A DNA stretch of 64,000 nt from Hungatella sp. (GCA_009712635.1 WASS01000002.1:124001-188000), one strand, 5' to 3'; numbered from the stretch's first letter, positions 42,551 through 52,673 are shown. Program-made: numbers and translations. The notes: generated by a model not told the origin, from the sequence alone.

Positions 42551-42612
42551 ATTGATCAGGTCCTTTCTGAAAGGTGGTTAAGCCGTTGGATTAATTGGCT
42601 GTCTTCAGTCAA

Positions 42613-42641
42613 ATTATAATAAAAAAAACGGCTGCATGCAA
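42613..42641 (-). promoter_or_regulatory. luxS promoter
   Basis: Minus-strand TTGCAT and TATAAT with 17-bp spacing, about 65-90 bp upstream of the start. No S-box or SAH riboswitch was seen in the leader. Confidence 0.6.
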
Positions 42642-42714
42642 TAGGAACAGATTACAGTCCATAACCTATTTCGTTTGCAATAGCTACCATCACCTTAAGC
42701 AGGGAAAATCATTC

Positions 42715-42737
42715 ATGAAACTCCCGTCCTGTTTCAT
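42715..42737. promoter_or_regulatory. Inverted repeat upstream of the P-type ATPase
   Basis: ATGAAAC and GTTTCAT flank 9 bp, a perfect 7-bp inverted repeat 35 bp before the ATPase start. It may be an operator or a leader hairpin; nothing further supports either. Confidence 0.4.
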
Positions 42738-42771
42738 ACCATAGTAGGAGAAATGGGAAGGAGCGTCATTA

Positions 42772-45378
42772 ATGGAAGAATGGTTTCGTTTATCAGAGGA
42801 TGAAGTCTTAAAACAGCTTCATGCTGACAGGAATGGACTGAATTCCGAAGAAATTCTCAGGCGCAGGCAGGTACATGGTCCCAATCTGCTGAAAAAAGCA
42901 AAACGAAAAAGTGCCTTTCAAGTATTTCTGGATCAGTTTAAAGACTTATTAGTCATCATTCTGATTATAGCAGCGGTAATTTCCATGGTATCAGGTGACG
43001 TGGAAAGTACCGGAGTAATTTTTGCGGTGTTACTGCTTAATGCAATTCTTGGAACTGTACAGCATCAGAAAGCAGAAAAATCCTTAGACAGCCTGATGTC
43101 ATTATCTGCGCCAGTGGCGTGGGTGAGAAGAGACGGGAAAAATAAAGAAGTCCTGTCGGAAGAAATTGTACCAGGAGATATACTTTTATTAGAGGCAGGA
43201 GATATGGTGGCGGCAGACGGCCGTATCCTGGAAAATTATTCTCTTCTGGTCAATGAAAGCTCTCTGACCGGAGAATCAGTCAATGTGGAAAAACATACAG
43301 GAAGACTGCGTATGGAGAAGGTTCCGCTGGCAGAACAGTCCAATATGGTTTTTTCCGGCTCTCAGGTTGCAGCAGGAAGAGCCATTGCAGTGGTCACCGG
43401 AACAGGCATGGATACAGAAATCGGAAGAATTGCCTCTTTAATGAATGATACAGGCGAAAAGAAGACGCCTCTTCAGGTGAGCCTTGACCAGTTTGGAAGC
43501 AGGCTGGCGGTAGCGATCCTCTTTATCTGTGCGATTGTTTTTGGATTAAGTATTTACAGAAAAATGCCGATTCTGGACTCCCTTATGTTTGCAGTAGCTT
43601 TGGCAGTCGCCGCCATACCAGAGGCCCTCAGTTCTATTGTTACCATTGTACAGGCGATGGGAACCCAGAAGATGGCGGGAGAAAATGCAATTATTAAGGA
43701 TTTAAAAGCGGTAGAAAGCCTTGGGTGTGTATCCGTTATCTGCTCCGATAAAACAGGAACCCTCACCCAGAACCGAATGACAGTACAGCAGGTTTTTGTT
43801 AATAACAGGCTTTATCTTCCGGAGATGTTAAAGCCTGAGATTCCCGTACATAAATATTTGCTTTACGATGCTGTTTTAAACAATGATTCCAGCCATGTAA
43901 ATGGAGTTCTTAACGGTGAACCTACAGAAACCGCATTACTTCAGATGGCGGAGCGTGCCGGAGTAGATGATGAGGCAGTAAGATCCTATCACCCAAGATT
44001 AGGAGAGGTTCCCTTTGATTCCAGAAGAAAGCTTATGAGTACGCTTCATTACCTGGAAGGAAAGAATATTTTATTTACAAAAGGAGCAGTGGATATCATT
44101 CTTCCCAGGATAACCCAGATCTGGTCCTCTGAAGGAATCCGTCCGTTCAGAGACGGTGATAAACAGATGCTTATGGAGCAGAATATGATGTTTTCTGCCC
44201 AGGGACTTCGGGTTCTTACCTTTGTATGCAGGGAGATGGAGGACCAGGAGAAGCTTTCGGAGAATTCAGAAAACGGATACACATTTCTGGGCATGGTATC
44301 CATGATGGATCCTCCCCGGCCGGAATCCAGGAATGCCGTCGCCAATGCCAGAAGAGCTGGAATCTTCCCGGTGATGATTACGGGAGATCATAAGATTACG
44401 GCAGCAGCCATTGCGGAACGGATTGGGATTCTGGAGGAGGATGATCTGGCAATCAGCGGTCCGGAGCTTGATGATATGACCGAAGATGAGCTGGGGCACC
44501 GGCTGGAATCCATTAGTGTATATGCCCGGGTATCCCCGGAACACAAAATTAGAATTGTCCGTGCCTGGCAGAAGAAGGGACACATTGTGGCCATGACAGG
44601 AGATGGTGTTAACGATGCTCCTGCATTAAAGCAGGCGGATATCGGAGTGGCCATGGGACAGATGGGAACAGAAGTCTCCAAGGAAGCCTCTTCCATGATT
44701 CTGACCGATGACAATTTTGCTACAATTATTAAAGCAGTTGCCAATGGACGCAATGTATACCGGAATATAAGAAATGCCATTAAGTTCCTGCTTTCAGGCA
44801 ACATGGCAGGAATTTTATGTGTGCTTTATACCTCTCTTATGGCACTCCCTATGCCCTTTGCACCGGTTCATCTGCTGTTTATTAACCTGTTGACAGACTC
44901 CCTTCCTGCCATTGCAATCGGAATGGAGCAGGCAGAAGCAGACCTGCTGTCCCAGAAGCCCAGAAATCCCAAGGAAGGCATTTTAACAAAGAGGTTTATC
45001 CTTGTGATTCTCTTTCAGGGGGCACTGATTGCAGTATGCACCATGGCCTCTTACAGTACCGGGCTGTTAACCGGCAGTGAAGCTGCAGCCAGTACGATGG
45101 CATTCTCCACCCTGACACTTGCCAGATTGTTCCATGGATTTAACTGCCGCAGCAGTCATTCCATTTTAAAAATCGGTTTTATGAGCAATTTATGGAGCAT
45201 TATGGCGTTTGAGGCGGGAGCAGTTTTACTGGGAGCGGTTCTTTTTATTCCGGCACTTCACGATCTTTTTTATGTGGCAGATTTAACAGGAAGACAGTTT
45301 ATAACTATATTTATATTTGCAATTCTTCCTACTCTGGTGATTCAGGCGATGAAAACCATCCGGGAGAGTATGCATTAA
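42772..45378 (+). CDS. Calcium-type P-type ATPase
   Basis: An 868-residue P2-type cation pump. Landmarks in order: N-terminal cation-ATPase domain, actuator TGES in SSLTGESVNVEK, IPEAL in the fourth membrane helix, phosphorylation motif DKTGTLTQNRMT, hinge TGDGVNDAPALKQADIG and C-terminal helices with INLLTDSLPAIAIGME. The pattern fits SERCA/PMCA-like bacterial Ca2+ exporters. Ion choice is inferred from IPEAL and the N-x-x-TD motif. It is monocistronic, between luxS and a terminator. Confidence 0.92.
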   Translation: MEEWFRLSEDEVLKQLHADRNGLNSEEILRRRQVHGPNLLKKAKRKSAFQVFLDQFKDLLVIILIIAAVISMVSGDVESTGVIFAVLLLNAILGTVQHQKAEKSLDSLMSLSAPVAWVRRDGKNKEVLSEEIVPGDILLLEAGDMVAADGRILENYSLLVNESSLTGESVNVEKHTGRLRMEKVPLAEQSNMVFSGSQVAAGRAIAVVTGTGMDTEIGRIASLMNDTGEKKTPLQVSLDQFGSRLAVAILFICAIVFGLSIYRKMPILDSLMFAVALAVAAIPEALSSIVTIVQAMGTQKMAGENAIIKDLKAVESLGCVSVICSDKTGTLTQNRMTVQQVFVNNRLYLPEMLKPEIPVHKYLLYDAVLNNDSSHVNGVLNGEPTETALLQMAERAGVDDEAVRSYHPRLGEVPFDSRRKLMSTLHYLEGKNILFTKGAVDIILPRITQIWSSEGIRPFRDGDKQMLMEQNMMFSAQGLRVLTFVCREMEDQEKLSENSENGYTFLGMVSMMDPPRPESRNAVANARRAGIFPVMITGDHKITAAAIAERIGILEEDDLAISGPELDDMTEDELGHRLESISVYARVSPEHKIRIVRAWQKKGHIVAMTGDGVNDAPALKQADIGVAMGQMGTEVSKEASSMILTDDNFATIIKAVANGRNVYRNIRNAIKFLLSGNMAGILCVLYTSLMALPMPFAPVHLLFINLLTDSLPAIAIGMEQAEADLLSQKPRNPKEGILTKRFILVILFQGALIAVCTMASYSTGLLTGSEAAASTMAFSTLTLARLFHGFNCRSSHSILKIGFMSNLWSIMAFEAGAVLLGAVLFIPALHDLFYVADLTGRQFITIFIFAILPTLVIQAMKTIRESMH

Positions 45379-45389
45379 TGGTTTATAAT

Positions 45390-45433
45390 GAGCAGGTTCT
45401 GTTGAGTGATTAACAGTACCTGTTCTTTTTATT
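45390..45433 (+). terminator. Terminator of the P-type ATPase gene
   Basis: GAGCAGGT...ACCTGTTC with inner CTGT/ACAG pairing, followed by TTTTTA. Its 3' edge touches the end of the convergent AraC gene. Confidence 0.75.
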
Positions 45434-46305
45434 CAGAGAATCAGCTTAGAAGCAGAGGCCTCATTTATGTAAGCTGGAATACTTTTTGCATATTTACCTG
45501 GCGAAACACCATTGATTTTACTAAATACTTTTACAAAATGAGCATAATCTTTAAAACCACATTCATAGCAGGTTGCAGTGATTGAGCCGCCATTTAAAAG
45601 AAGCTTTCGCGCATACTGAATTCTTCTGGTAATGATATAGTTCCACAAGGAAGTTCCTGTATATTCTTTAAACAAATGACTCAGGCGGGAACGGCTGATA
45701 TTAAGGTAATCTGCAATGGTCTGAATGGAGATATCGCTTGTCAGGTTCGTATCTACAAAACTAATGGTATCCCGTATGATTTTGGGTGAAATATCCCCCA
45801 GAGACGTATCGGTTGACTGAGCCGCTTCATTGGCCAACAGGAGGATCATCAGCAGACATGCCTTTACCCGTACATCATATCCGAACCCTTTTTCATTTAA
45901 ATTGGTTATAATTGTGTCAATATATTGCTCGTATTCTGCCATCTGTTTTTTATTCAGATGACAGAGATATTCCTGCTTGTGACTGTGGAAGCAGCTGAAA
46001 AGATCTGTTATTGGTGTTGAAAGGCTATTTGCAAAACTTTCCTCAAAATGAATCGGCATTCTTTCATAAGGAGTGTCATCCTTGATAAATAAACCATGGA
46101 TATCATTGGGACATATGAAAGTAAGGCTGCCCTTCGTCAGGTGATATGTGACATTATTAATAAAATAATCTACGTTTCCACTTTTAATCAGCATAATCTC
46201 ATATGCGTTATTATGGATATGAAGTGTACGTTCCGCTTTCCTGCAGGATCGTATATGTGACACAAGCAGCTGGTCAATTGTCTCTATTGAAATTTCGTTC
46301 ATCAT
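45433..46305 (-). CDS. AraC family regulator of the glycan locus
   Basis: A 290-residue regulator with an N-terminal cupin (HIHNNAYEIMLIKSGNVDYFINN...) and a C-terminal double helix-turn-helix (IQTIADYLNISRSRLSHLFKEYTG; GFKDYAHFVKVFSKINGVSPGKY). It is divergent from the DUF2264-GH88-ABC-GH2 genes and most likely activates them in response to a sugar. The start at 46305 has GGGAGGA upstream; the frame extends 11 codons further. A perfect 15-bp palindrome at 46332-46346 lies in its promoter region. Confidence 0.9.
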   Translation of the reverse strand: MMNEISIETIDQLLVSHIRSCRKAERTLHIHNNAYEIMLIKSGNVDYFINNVTYHLTKGSLTFICPNDIHGLFIKDDTPYERMPIHFEESFANSLSTPITDLFSCFHSHKQEYLCHLNKKQMAEYEQYIDTIITNLNEKGFGYDVRVKACLLMILLLANEAAQSTDTSLGDISPKIIRDTISFVDTNLTSDISIQTIADYLNISRSRLSHLFKEYTGTSLWNYIITRRIQYARKLLLNGGSITATCYECGFKDYAHFVKVFSKINGVSPGKYAKSIPAYINEASASKLIL

Positions 46306-46331
46306 AAAGATCCTCCCCTCCAAAAACTGTG

Positions 46332-46346
46332 TATACAATTTGTATA
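46332..46346. promoter_or_regulatory. Palindrome TATACAA-T-TTGTATA in the araC promoter region
   Basis: A perfect 15-bp palindrome 27 bp upstream of the AraC start. It overlaps a possible minus-strand -10, suggesting repression of the regulator gene. The binding protein is unknown; AraC proteins usually prefer direct repeats. Confidence 0.5.
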
Positions 46347-46515
46347 AAAAATAACAATAAATAAAGATAAAATTAATAATATATTACTACAAAGGCAGCA
46401 CGATCTGACATAAATATAGCATAAAAGACAAAGAAGTGAAAGCACAACCATGATAATATGTAAAAAATGATAGCGATTCACGGAAAAAACAGAAAGGCAC
46501 AGGAGGAGCTAGGTA

Positions 46516-48393
46516 ATGGATGTAGTTTTAAAGACAAGAAATGATGCTGTCAGACTTTTTTTAGATACCATAAGGCCACTGAAACCGTTTTACAGTCCTC
46601 ACCATGCGTTTTTGCATGTTGGGAATACTGGGGTTCATTATGGAGAAAAATCAGCCAGGATGGAAGGATTTGCAAGAGTGCTCTGGGGCCTGGGACCGCT
46701 ATGGTCAGGGGATAACAACAATTTGTCAGAGAATGAGCAAAAGGAAATAAAAGAGTGGCTTGTTATTTACCATGAAGGTATCATTCATGGCACAGATCCT
46801 GATGATGCAGAGTACTGGGGTGACATATTTGATTATGACCAGAAGATGGTAGAGGTTGCTGCTCTGGTATTCACTATAGCAGTTAACCGGGATAAATTAT
46901 GGGATCCACTGAATGAGACAGAAAAGAGTAATCTTTATCGGTGGCTGAGTCAGATGAACAGCTATGATATGCCCCAAAATAACTGGCGGTATTTTCGAAT
47001 CCTTACAAATATGTTGTTTCGAATTCTTGGTTTGGAGTGGTCAAAGCAAAGAATGGATGAAGATTTCGGTCTCATTGAGAGCTTTTATACTGGAGATGGC
47101 TGGTACTGTGATGGTGATCCTGAACAGATCGACTATTATGTGGCATTTGCAATCCATTATTATGGCTTGATTTATGCCCGGTTAATGGAAGGCATTGAAC
47201 CGGAACGGTGCAGGATCTTAAAAGAGCGAAGTACTCAATTTTTTAATGACTATGTCTACTGGTTTGCAAACAATGGAGAAGAGGTACCATTTGGAAGAAG
47301 TCTAACATATCGTTATGCGCATTCCGGTCCTTTTGGGGCAATGGCATATGCAGGTCTTGACGTAGATTATGGAGTTCTGAAAAACCTGACACTGAGAAAT
47401 CTTGAATCATGGATGAGGCGTCCTATTTTTGACAACTCAGGAGTGCTGACAATTGGTTATGGATATCCCAGTCTTCTTGCCAGCGAAAAATATAATGGAT
47501 GCGGTTCTCCGTATTGGTGCAATAAAGCATTTTTAATTCTTGGTCTTAATGAGGATCATCCATTCTGGCAGGCGGAGCCCAGGGATTATCCCTATGAACC
47601 CAGTAAAGTTCTAAAGCACCCGCATATGATTATAACTCACGATTCTCACCATCATGTGATGGCATATGTGACTGGTCAGCATCTGCAGCATAATCATGGA
47701 GGAGGACCGGAAAAATACGAAAAATTTGTTTATTCCAACCAGTTTGGTTTTAGTGTATCAAGAGGTAACGACTTATTGGAAGGCGCTTTTGATAATACGC
47801 TGGCAGTATCCTTAAAGGGAGAGAACCGGTACTTTATGAGAAGCGGGCAAAGTCATTTTTCCATAAGCGAAGATACTCTTACGTCGGAATACAGCCCTGT
47901 CTCAGGAGTGACCATAGAAAGCACCGTGATACCCTGTTCTTCCTGGCATATAAGAATACATAAAATAACAAATACAATTCCTATCGATGTAGCAGATGGA
48001 GGCTTTGCGATTTCTCAGGAGAATTGCTTCCAAATTAATATGGGGAGAAAAACTGGCAGGTACGAGGAAAAAGATGTGAAAACAGATGAAAGCTCTGTAT
48101 TTGCAAAATTCCCGTGGGGAATAAGCGGGATGGTGAGTGAGACCGGACAGTCACCGGAGCTGGTTCCTGCTTTTCCAAATACAAATCTGTTTTATAATCT
48201 CACAGTCATTCCTTTTATTAAAGGATCTTTTGAAGCAGGGGTACATCTTATGGTGACCAGTGTATTTGCAGACAGATCTTTTGAAGCGGAAGCACTTATG
48301 GAGGAAAAGCCTGAGGTTAAGATAGAAGAAAGCCAGGTTAAAATAAAGGTAAAGAAGGGAGACAGCCATGGATCTATTGCAAAACGATGCTGA
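46516..48393 (+). CDS. DUF2264 protein, probable exo-acting glycosidase (GH154-like)
   Basis: A 625-residue protein with an (alpha/alpha)6-type N-terminal domain (MEGFARVLWGLGPLWSG; WRYFRILTNMLFRILGLEWSKQ; YYVAFAIHYYGLIYARLME) and a beta-rich C-terminal half from about residue 370. The DUF2264 family includes members described as beta-glucuronidases (GH154). No signal peptide, so it works on imported oligosaccharides. It overlaps the GH88 gene by 26 nt. Together with GH88 and GH2 neighbours it points to glucuronic-acid-containing glycans. Confidence 0.8.
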   Translation: MDVVLKTRNDAVRLFLDTIRPLKPFYSPHHAFLHVGNTGVHYGEKSARMEGFARVLWGLGPLWSGDNNNLSENEQKEIKEWLVIYHEGIIHGTDPDDAEYWGDIFDYDQKMVEVAALVFTIAVNRDKLWDPLNETEKSNLYRWLSQMNSYDMPQNNWRYFRILTNMLFRILGLEWSKQRMDEDFGLIESFYTGDGWYCDGDPEQIDYYVAFAIHYYGLIYARLMEGIEPERCRILKERSTQFFNDYVYWFANNGEEVPFGRSLTYRYAHSGPFGAMAYAGLDVDYGVLKNLTLRNLESWMRRPIFDNSGVLTIGYGYPSLLASEKYNGCGSPYWCNKAFLILGLNEDHPFWQAEPRDYPYEPSKVLKHPHMIITHDSHHHVMAYVTGQHLQHNHGGGPEKYEKFVYSNQFGFSVSRGNDLLEGAFDNTLAVSLKGENRYFMRSGQSHFSISEDTLTSEYSPVSGVTIESTVIPCSSWHIRIHKITNTIPIDVADGGFAISQENCFQINMGRKTGRYEEKDVKTDESSVFAKFPWGISGMVSETGQSPELVPAFPNTNLFYNLTVIPFIKGSFEAGVHLMVTSVFADRSFEAEALMEEKPEVKIEESQVKIKVKKGDSHGSIAKRC

Positions 48394-49504
48394 TTGGGCA
48401 TCCAAAATTATTGAAAAGATCATAGAAAAAATGAAGCCGGTAACACTTCGTACAGGAAATAAGATTCCTTATACGACAGTTAACGGGGTATTTGATGACC
48501 GTTCTGAAAACGGTGACATTGCATGGTGGACCAATGGTTTTTGGGGAGGCATCATGTGGCAGCTTTATTCAGTCACAGGGGATTTACTCTATCACAATAC
48601 GGCCATAGAGCTGGAAGAAAAACTGGATACGGTTCTTATGGATCACAATGGACTGGATCATGATAATGGTTTTAAATGGCTGCCGACAGCAGTCGCCCAC
48701 TATAGACTTGATCAAAATCCCCAATCGTATAACAGGGCAATGCTGGCTGCAGAGAACCTGGCAGGCAGGTTTAATCTGGCAGGAAATTTTATTCGTGCCT
48801 GGAATGACTGGGGGGATGAGGATCATCGCGGCTGGGCAATTATTGACTGTATGATGAACCTTCCTTTGCTTTATTGGGCCAGTAATAGGACGGGAGATCC
48901 AAGATTTCAACAGATAGCAGCAGCCCATGCAAAGCAGGCACAAAAATATTTTATAAGAGAGGATGGATCCGTTAACCATATTGTTGAATTCAATCCCTTT
49001 ACCGGAGAGATGATAAAGTCTCACGGAGGGCAGGGATACGGGACAGGCTCTTCCTGGACAAGGGGGCAGAGCTGGGGACTTTATGGCTTTACTCTCAGCT
49101 ATATTCATACTGGTGATGATCACTTTTTAAATGCGGCAGTTAAAATTGCGGATTATTTTATTTCCAACATTCCGGAGACTGGTTTGATCCCCGTTGATTT
49201 CAGGCAGCCAGCGGATTGCACATGGGAAGATTCTTCGGCAGCCGCTATTGCAGCCAGCGGATTAATTGAGCTTTCCAGACATACAAAGGATCAGGATAGC
49301 AAGAAGTATTTAAATGCTGCGCTGCTGCTGTTAAAAGCGTTGGAACAGAATCGTTGCAACTGGAAGAAAGAGGAGGATTACATATTAGAGAAGTGCACTG
49401 CTGCGTATCACGACAAAGAACATGAATTTTCAATTATCTATGGTGATTATTATTTTATAGAAGCAGTGCTTAAACTGGCAGACAAAGGAATTTTCATCTG
49501 GTAA
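48368..49504 (+). CDS. GH88 unsaturated glucuronyl hydrolase
   Basis: A 378-residue (alpha/alpha)6-barrel enzyme that removes unsaturated uronic acid from oligosaccharides made by polysaccharide lyases. Its two catalytic aspartates correspond to Asp99 (LDHDNGFKW) and Asp160 (AIIDCMMNLPLLYWA); also typical are WTNGFWGG and SSWTRGQSWGLYGF. No signal peptide, so cytoplasmic. It starts within the end of the DUF2264 gene. It implies that lyase products enter through the adjacent ABC transporter. Confidence 0.92.
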   Translation: MDLLQNDADWASKIIEKIIEKMKPVTLRTGNKIPYTTVNGVFDDRSENGDIAWWTNGFWGGIMWQLYSVTGDLLYHNTAIELEEKLDTVLMDHNGLDHDNGFKWLPTAVAHYRLDQNPQSYNRAMLAAENLAGRFNLAGNFIRAWNDWGDEDHRGWAIIDCMMNLPLLYWASNRTGDPRFQQIAAAHAKQAQKYFIREDGSVNHIVEFNPFTGEMIKSHGGQGYGTGSSWTRGQSWGLYGFTLSYIHTGDDHFLNAAVKIADYFISNIPETGLIPVDFRQPADCTWEDSSAAAIAASGLIELSRHTKDQDSKKYLNAALLLLKALEQNRCNWKKEEDYILEKCTAAYHDKEHEFSIIYGDYYFIEAVLKLADKGIFIW

Positions 49505-49535
49505 TAAAAAATAAAAAATACAGGAGGAAGAAAAA

Positions 49536-50831
49536 ATGAAGAAAAGAAGATTATTGGCAGGTTTATTGGCAGCAGTAATGGCAGTAGGAATGATTACAGG
49601 CTGTTCTGGTGGAAGCAGTACCTCTTCAGGTAAATCTGGAGGAAATGAAAAAGTAACTATTAAAGTTGCATTGTGGGATTATTCCAACACTAAATACTAT
49701 AAGACCATGTTTGATGCATTTACAGCAAAGTATCCTGATATTACAGTTGAGCCGGTTGAGTTCGCGGCTGATGAGTATGATAATACCATAACCACACAGC
49801 TTGGTGGTAAACAGGACTTTGATGTTGTCTTTACAAAGGGAACTCCGGCTCTTAGTGCTCTTATTGCACAAGGACATGTACTTGCACTAGATGATTTTAT
49901 TGCAAAAGATACCTCTTTTAATAAAGATAATTATCTGGGGCTGATAGACCAGCTTCAGATGGATGGCAAAACATATGGAGTGCCGTTTAGAAAAGATAAC
50001 AATTTGATATTTTATAATAAAGACCTTTTTGATAAGGCGGGAGTTCCTTATCCACAGGACGGTATGACAATGAAGGAATACCATGAACTGGCTGCAAAAA
50101 TGACAAGCGGAACCGGCAATGACAAGGTATACGGCGCCCATGTTCATACATGGCCCAGCAATGTTTATAATTATGCCAGAAGAACTGAGAGTTTTGACCA
50201 GTTAAATAAAGACACTTATATGAATCTGAAACCATACTACGAAGAGATTCTGGCAATGCAGGATGAGGGTCTGATTCAGGATTATGGTGCTCTGAAATCT
50301 TCAAACATTCATTATTCAGGCGTATTTTATAACCAGCAGGCTGCCATGTTGCAGATTGGTACCTGGTTTATAAACATGTGCCTTGAAAATGTAAAGGATT
50401 TTAACTGGGGCTGCTGCAGCGTTCCCAATGAAGAAGGCATGGGTAATACTAATGCTGTTGGTGGAGTTACTCCGATTGCCATTGGTGCGTATGCAAAACA
50501 TCCGGAAGAAGCATGGAAATTCATCACCACTGTCTGCGGAGAAGAGGGAGCGGAGCTTCTTGCTAATACAGGCATTGTTCCAGGATACAATTCAGATAAG
50601 ATTAACGGTATCTTTGATGCGATTCCTGAAAAATATCCAAATGCCCCTGAAAAGCTGTCCAATTATATTAATGTAGAGAAATATGTGATAGAGCAGCGCA
50701 TGAGTAAGAAGACAAAGGATATCGATACGATCTTTCAGGAGCAGCACAGTGCAATTATGACAAAGAGCGTGACCATAGACGAAGGTCTTAAGAAGTTAAT
50801 TGAAAGAGTTTCTGAAGTAGAGGCACAGTAA
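49536..50831 (+). CDS. Sugar ABC transporter, substrate-binding lipoprotein
   Basis: A 431-residue family 1 solute-binding protein with lipoprotein signal (MKKRRLLAGLLAAVMAVGMI, lipobox ITGC). The mature part has the hinge-fold pattern KVALWDYSNTKYYKTMFDAF, FDVVFTKGTPALSALIAQG and GGVTPIAIGAYAKHPEEAWKFI. It captures oligosaccharides for the two permeases that follow. No ATPase is encoded here; a shared MsmK-like ATPase elsewhere is expected. Confidence 0.92.
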   Translation: MKKRRLLAGLLAAVMAVGMITGCSGGSSTSSGKSGGNEKVTIKVALWDYSNTKYYKTMFDAFTAKYPDITVEPVEFAADEYDNTITTQLGGKQDFDVVFTKGTPALSALIAQGHVLALDDFIAKDTSFNKDNYLGLIDQLQMDGKTYGVPFRKDNNLIFYNKDLFDKAGVPYPQDGMTMKEYHELAAKMTSGTGNDKVYGAHVHTWPSNVYNYARRTESFDQLNKDTYMNLKPYYEEILAMQDEGLIQDYGALKSSNIHYSGVFYNQQAAMLQIGTWFINMCLENVKDFNWGCCSVPNEEGMGNTNAVGGVTPIAIGAYAKHPEEAWKFITTVCGEEGAELLANTGIVPGYNSDKINGIFDAIPEKYPNAPEKLSNYINVEKYVIEQRMSKKTKDIDTIFQEQHSAIMTKSVTIDEGLKKLIERVSEVEAQ

Positions 50832-50867
50832 GCTCCGGAAAATAGGAACTTGGGAAGGAAAGGACAT

Positions 50868-51782
50868 ATGAGTAAAGATAACAGCCAGATCAAAAAAACG
50901 AAACCACTTGCGAGAAAAAAGACTTTGGTCGCCTATTCTTTTATTCTTCCAAATTTAATCGGTTTTTTAATCTTCACATTTATACCGATTGTTTTTTCTC
51001 TGCTTTTAAGCTTTTGTGAGTGGGATTCCGGTAATCCGATTAAGTTTGTTGGACTTAAAAACTTTATTGTTATGTTCACAAAGGATTCAAGCTTCTGGAT
51101 CGCACTGAAAAATACGCTGTATTATACAATCGTGACCGTACCGGTTACTATGGCGTTTGCTTTGTTTCTTGCAATCCTGATGAATAAACCGTTAAAAGGG
51201 CGTGTATTTTTCCGTTCCGTTCTTTTCTTCCCCTATATAGCTTCCCTGGTAGCGGTAGCTGTGGTATGGATGGCACTTTTTAATCCGGACCGGGGACCCG
51301 TTAACAGCCTTCTCCTGGCGGTGGGAATTACCAATCCGCCTCGGTGGGCAGCGTCTACAACGTGGGCGATGCCGACTATTATTGGTCTTACCGTCTGGAA
51401 GGGAATGGGGTACTATATGATTGTTTATCTGGCTGCATTGCAGGGAGTATCAGCAGAGCTTTATGAGGCGGCTTCTTTAGACGGAGCCAATAAATGGAAG
51501 CAGTTTTTACATATTACCTGGCCCAGCGTTACCCCTACTACCTTTTTTATACTGATGATGCTTATGGTATCCACCTTTAAATCCTATGACACCATGTATA
51601 TCACAACCCAGGGCGGACCGGGTGAGGCAACGAAGGTACTGGCTTATCACATTTATAACAGTGCATTTGTCAGCTCAAAGTTTGGTTATGCCAGTGCAGT
51701 GGCAATGGTTTTATTTGGTATCATTATGGTTGTAACTCTTATTCAGTTTAAGGGTGAGAAAAAATTTACAAGTTATTTATAA
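50868..51782 (+). CDS. Sugar ABC transporter permease (UgpA/LplB type)
   Basis: A 304-residue permease with six membrane helices and the coupling loop YEAASLDGANKWKQFLHITWP. Its N-terminus LVAYSFILPNLIGFLIF is typical of the first of two sugar permeases. The ATG at 50868 is chosen because GGAAGGAAAGGA precedes it; the open frame begins 6 codons earlier at a TTG. Confidence 0.92.
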   Translation: MSKDNSQIKKTKPLARKKTLVAYSFILPNLIGFLIFTFIPIVFSLLLSFCEWDSGNPIKFVGLKNFIVMFTKDSSFWIALKNTLYYTIVTVPVTMAFALFLAILMNKPLKGRVFFRSVLFFPYIASLVAVAVVWMALFNPDRGPVNSLLLAVGITNPPRWAASTTWAMPTIIGLTVWKGMGYYMIVYLAALQGVSAELYEAASLDGANKWKQFLHITWPSVTPTTFFILMMLMVSTFKSYDTMYITTQGGPGEATKVLAYHIYNSAFVSSKFGYASAVAMVLFGIIMVVTLIQFKGEKKFTSYL

Positions 51783-51795
51783 GGAGGCAGTACAT

Positions 51796-52641
51796 ATGAG
51801 TGAAATCAATTATAAAACCACTGCTTCCGCGGTGAAGACGGTTCTGATTTATACAGCCCTTATCCTGATGGCATTTATTATGCTAATTCCTTTTGCGTGG
51901 ATGATCTCAGCTTCCCTGAAGCTGGAAAAAGATGTTTTTTCTTTCCCAATCGTATGGGTGCCGTCAGATCCTCAGTGGAATAATTATTTGGAAATCTGGA
52001 ACAAGGTCCCTCTTTTAACTGGTTTTATAAATACAGCCAAGCTGACTATGTTCACAACCATTCTTCAGCTTCTGACCTCCAGTTTTGCAGCGTATGCATT
52101 TGCCAAGCTGGAATTCAAGGGACGGGACACTCTGTTTATGCTGTATGTGATGACCATATCCATTCCATGGCAGGTCTATATGGTTCCTCAATATAAGCTG
52201 ATGACATGGTTCGGTCTGACGGACAGCCATCTGGGTCTGATTCTTATGCATGCGTTTACGGCAATGGGAGTATTTCTTATGAGGCAGTTTTTTGTCAGTA
52301 TTCCCAATGAACTGTTAGAGGCTGCAAGGATAGATGGATTAAGCGAGTACGGTATATGGCAGAAACTGATGCTCCCTCTATCCAAGCCTGCAATCGCAAC
52401 CCTTTGTATCACGTCCTTTACTTTTGAATGGAACGATTTTATGGGACCGCTTATTTACCTGTCTTCCCAGAAGAAGAAAACCATACAGCTGATGTTAAGG
52501 ATGTTCAATACCCAGTATTCATCTAATTATGCACAGATCATGGCAGCTGCTACAGTCGCTTTGATACCGGTTCTAATCTTATTTGTATTTTTACAGAGAT
52601 ATTTTGTAGAGGGAGTTGCCAGTTCAGGTATTAAAGGCTGA
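51796..52641 (+). CDS. Sugar ABC transporter permease (UgpE/AraQ type)
   Basis: A 281-residue permease with six helices; the hallmark AWMISASLK near residue 35 and the coupling loop LEAARIDGLSEYGIWQKLMLP mark the second permease of carbohydrate systems. AAGGAGG before the ATG at 51796 decides the start over the longer frame that overlaps the previous gene. Confidence 0.92.
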   Translation: MSEINYKTTASAVKTVLIYTALILMAFIMLIPFAWMISASLKLEKDVFSFPIVWVPSDPQWNNYLEIWNKVPLLTGFINTAKLTMFTTILQLLTSSFAAYAFAKLEFKGRDTLFMLYVMTISIPWQVYMVPQYKLMTWFGLTDSHLGLILMHAFTAMGVFLMRQFFVSIPNELLEAARIDGLSEYGIWQKLMLPLSKPAIATLCITSFTFEWNDFMGPLIYLSSQKKKTIQLMLRMFNTQYSSNYAQIMAAATVALIPVLILFVFLQRYFVEGVASSGIKG

Positions 52642-52673
52642 TTAAAAGATTAAATGAAAGACAAGGAGAAGCA

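Noticed and set aside
42551-42771. A SAM or SAH riboswitch before luxS
   Set aside because: No conserved S-box or SAH motif blocks are visible; only a promoter and a short leader.
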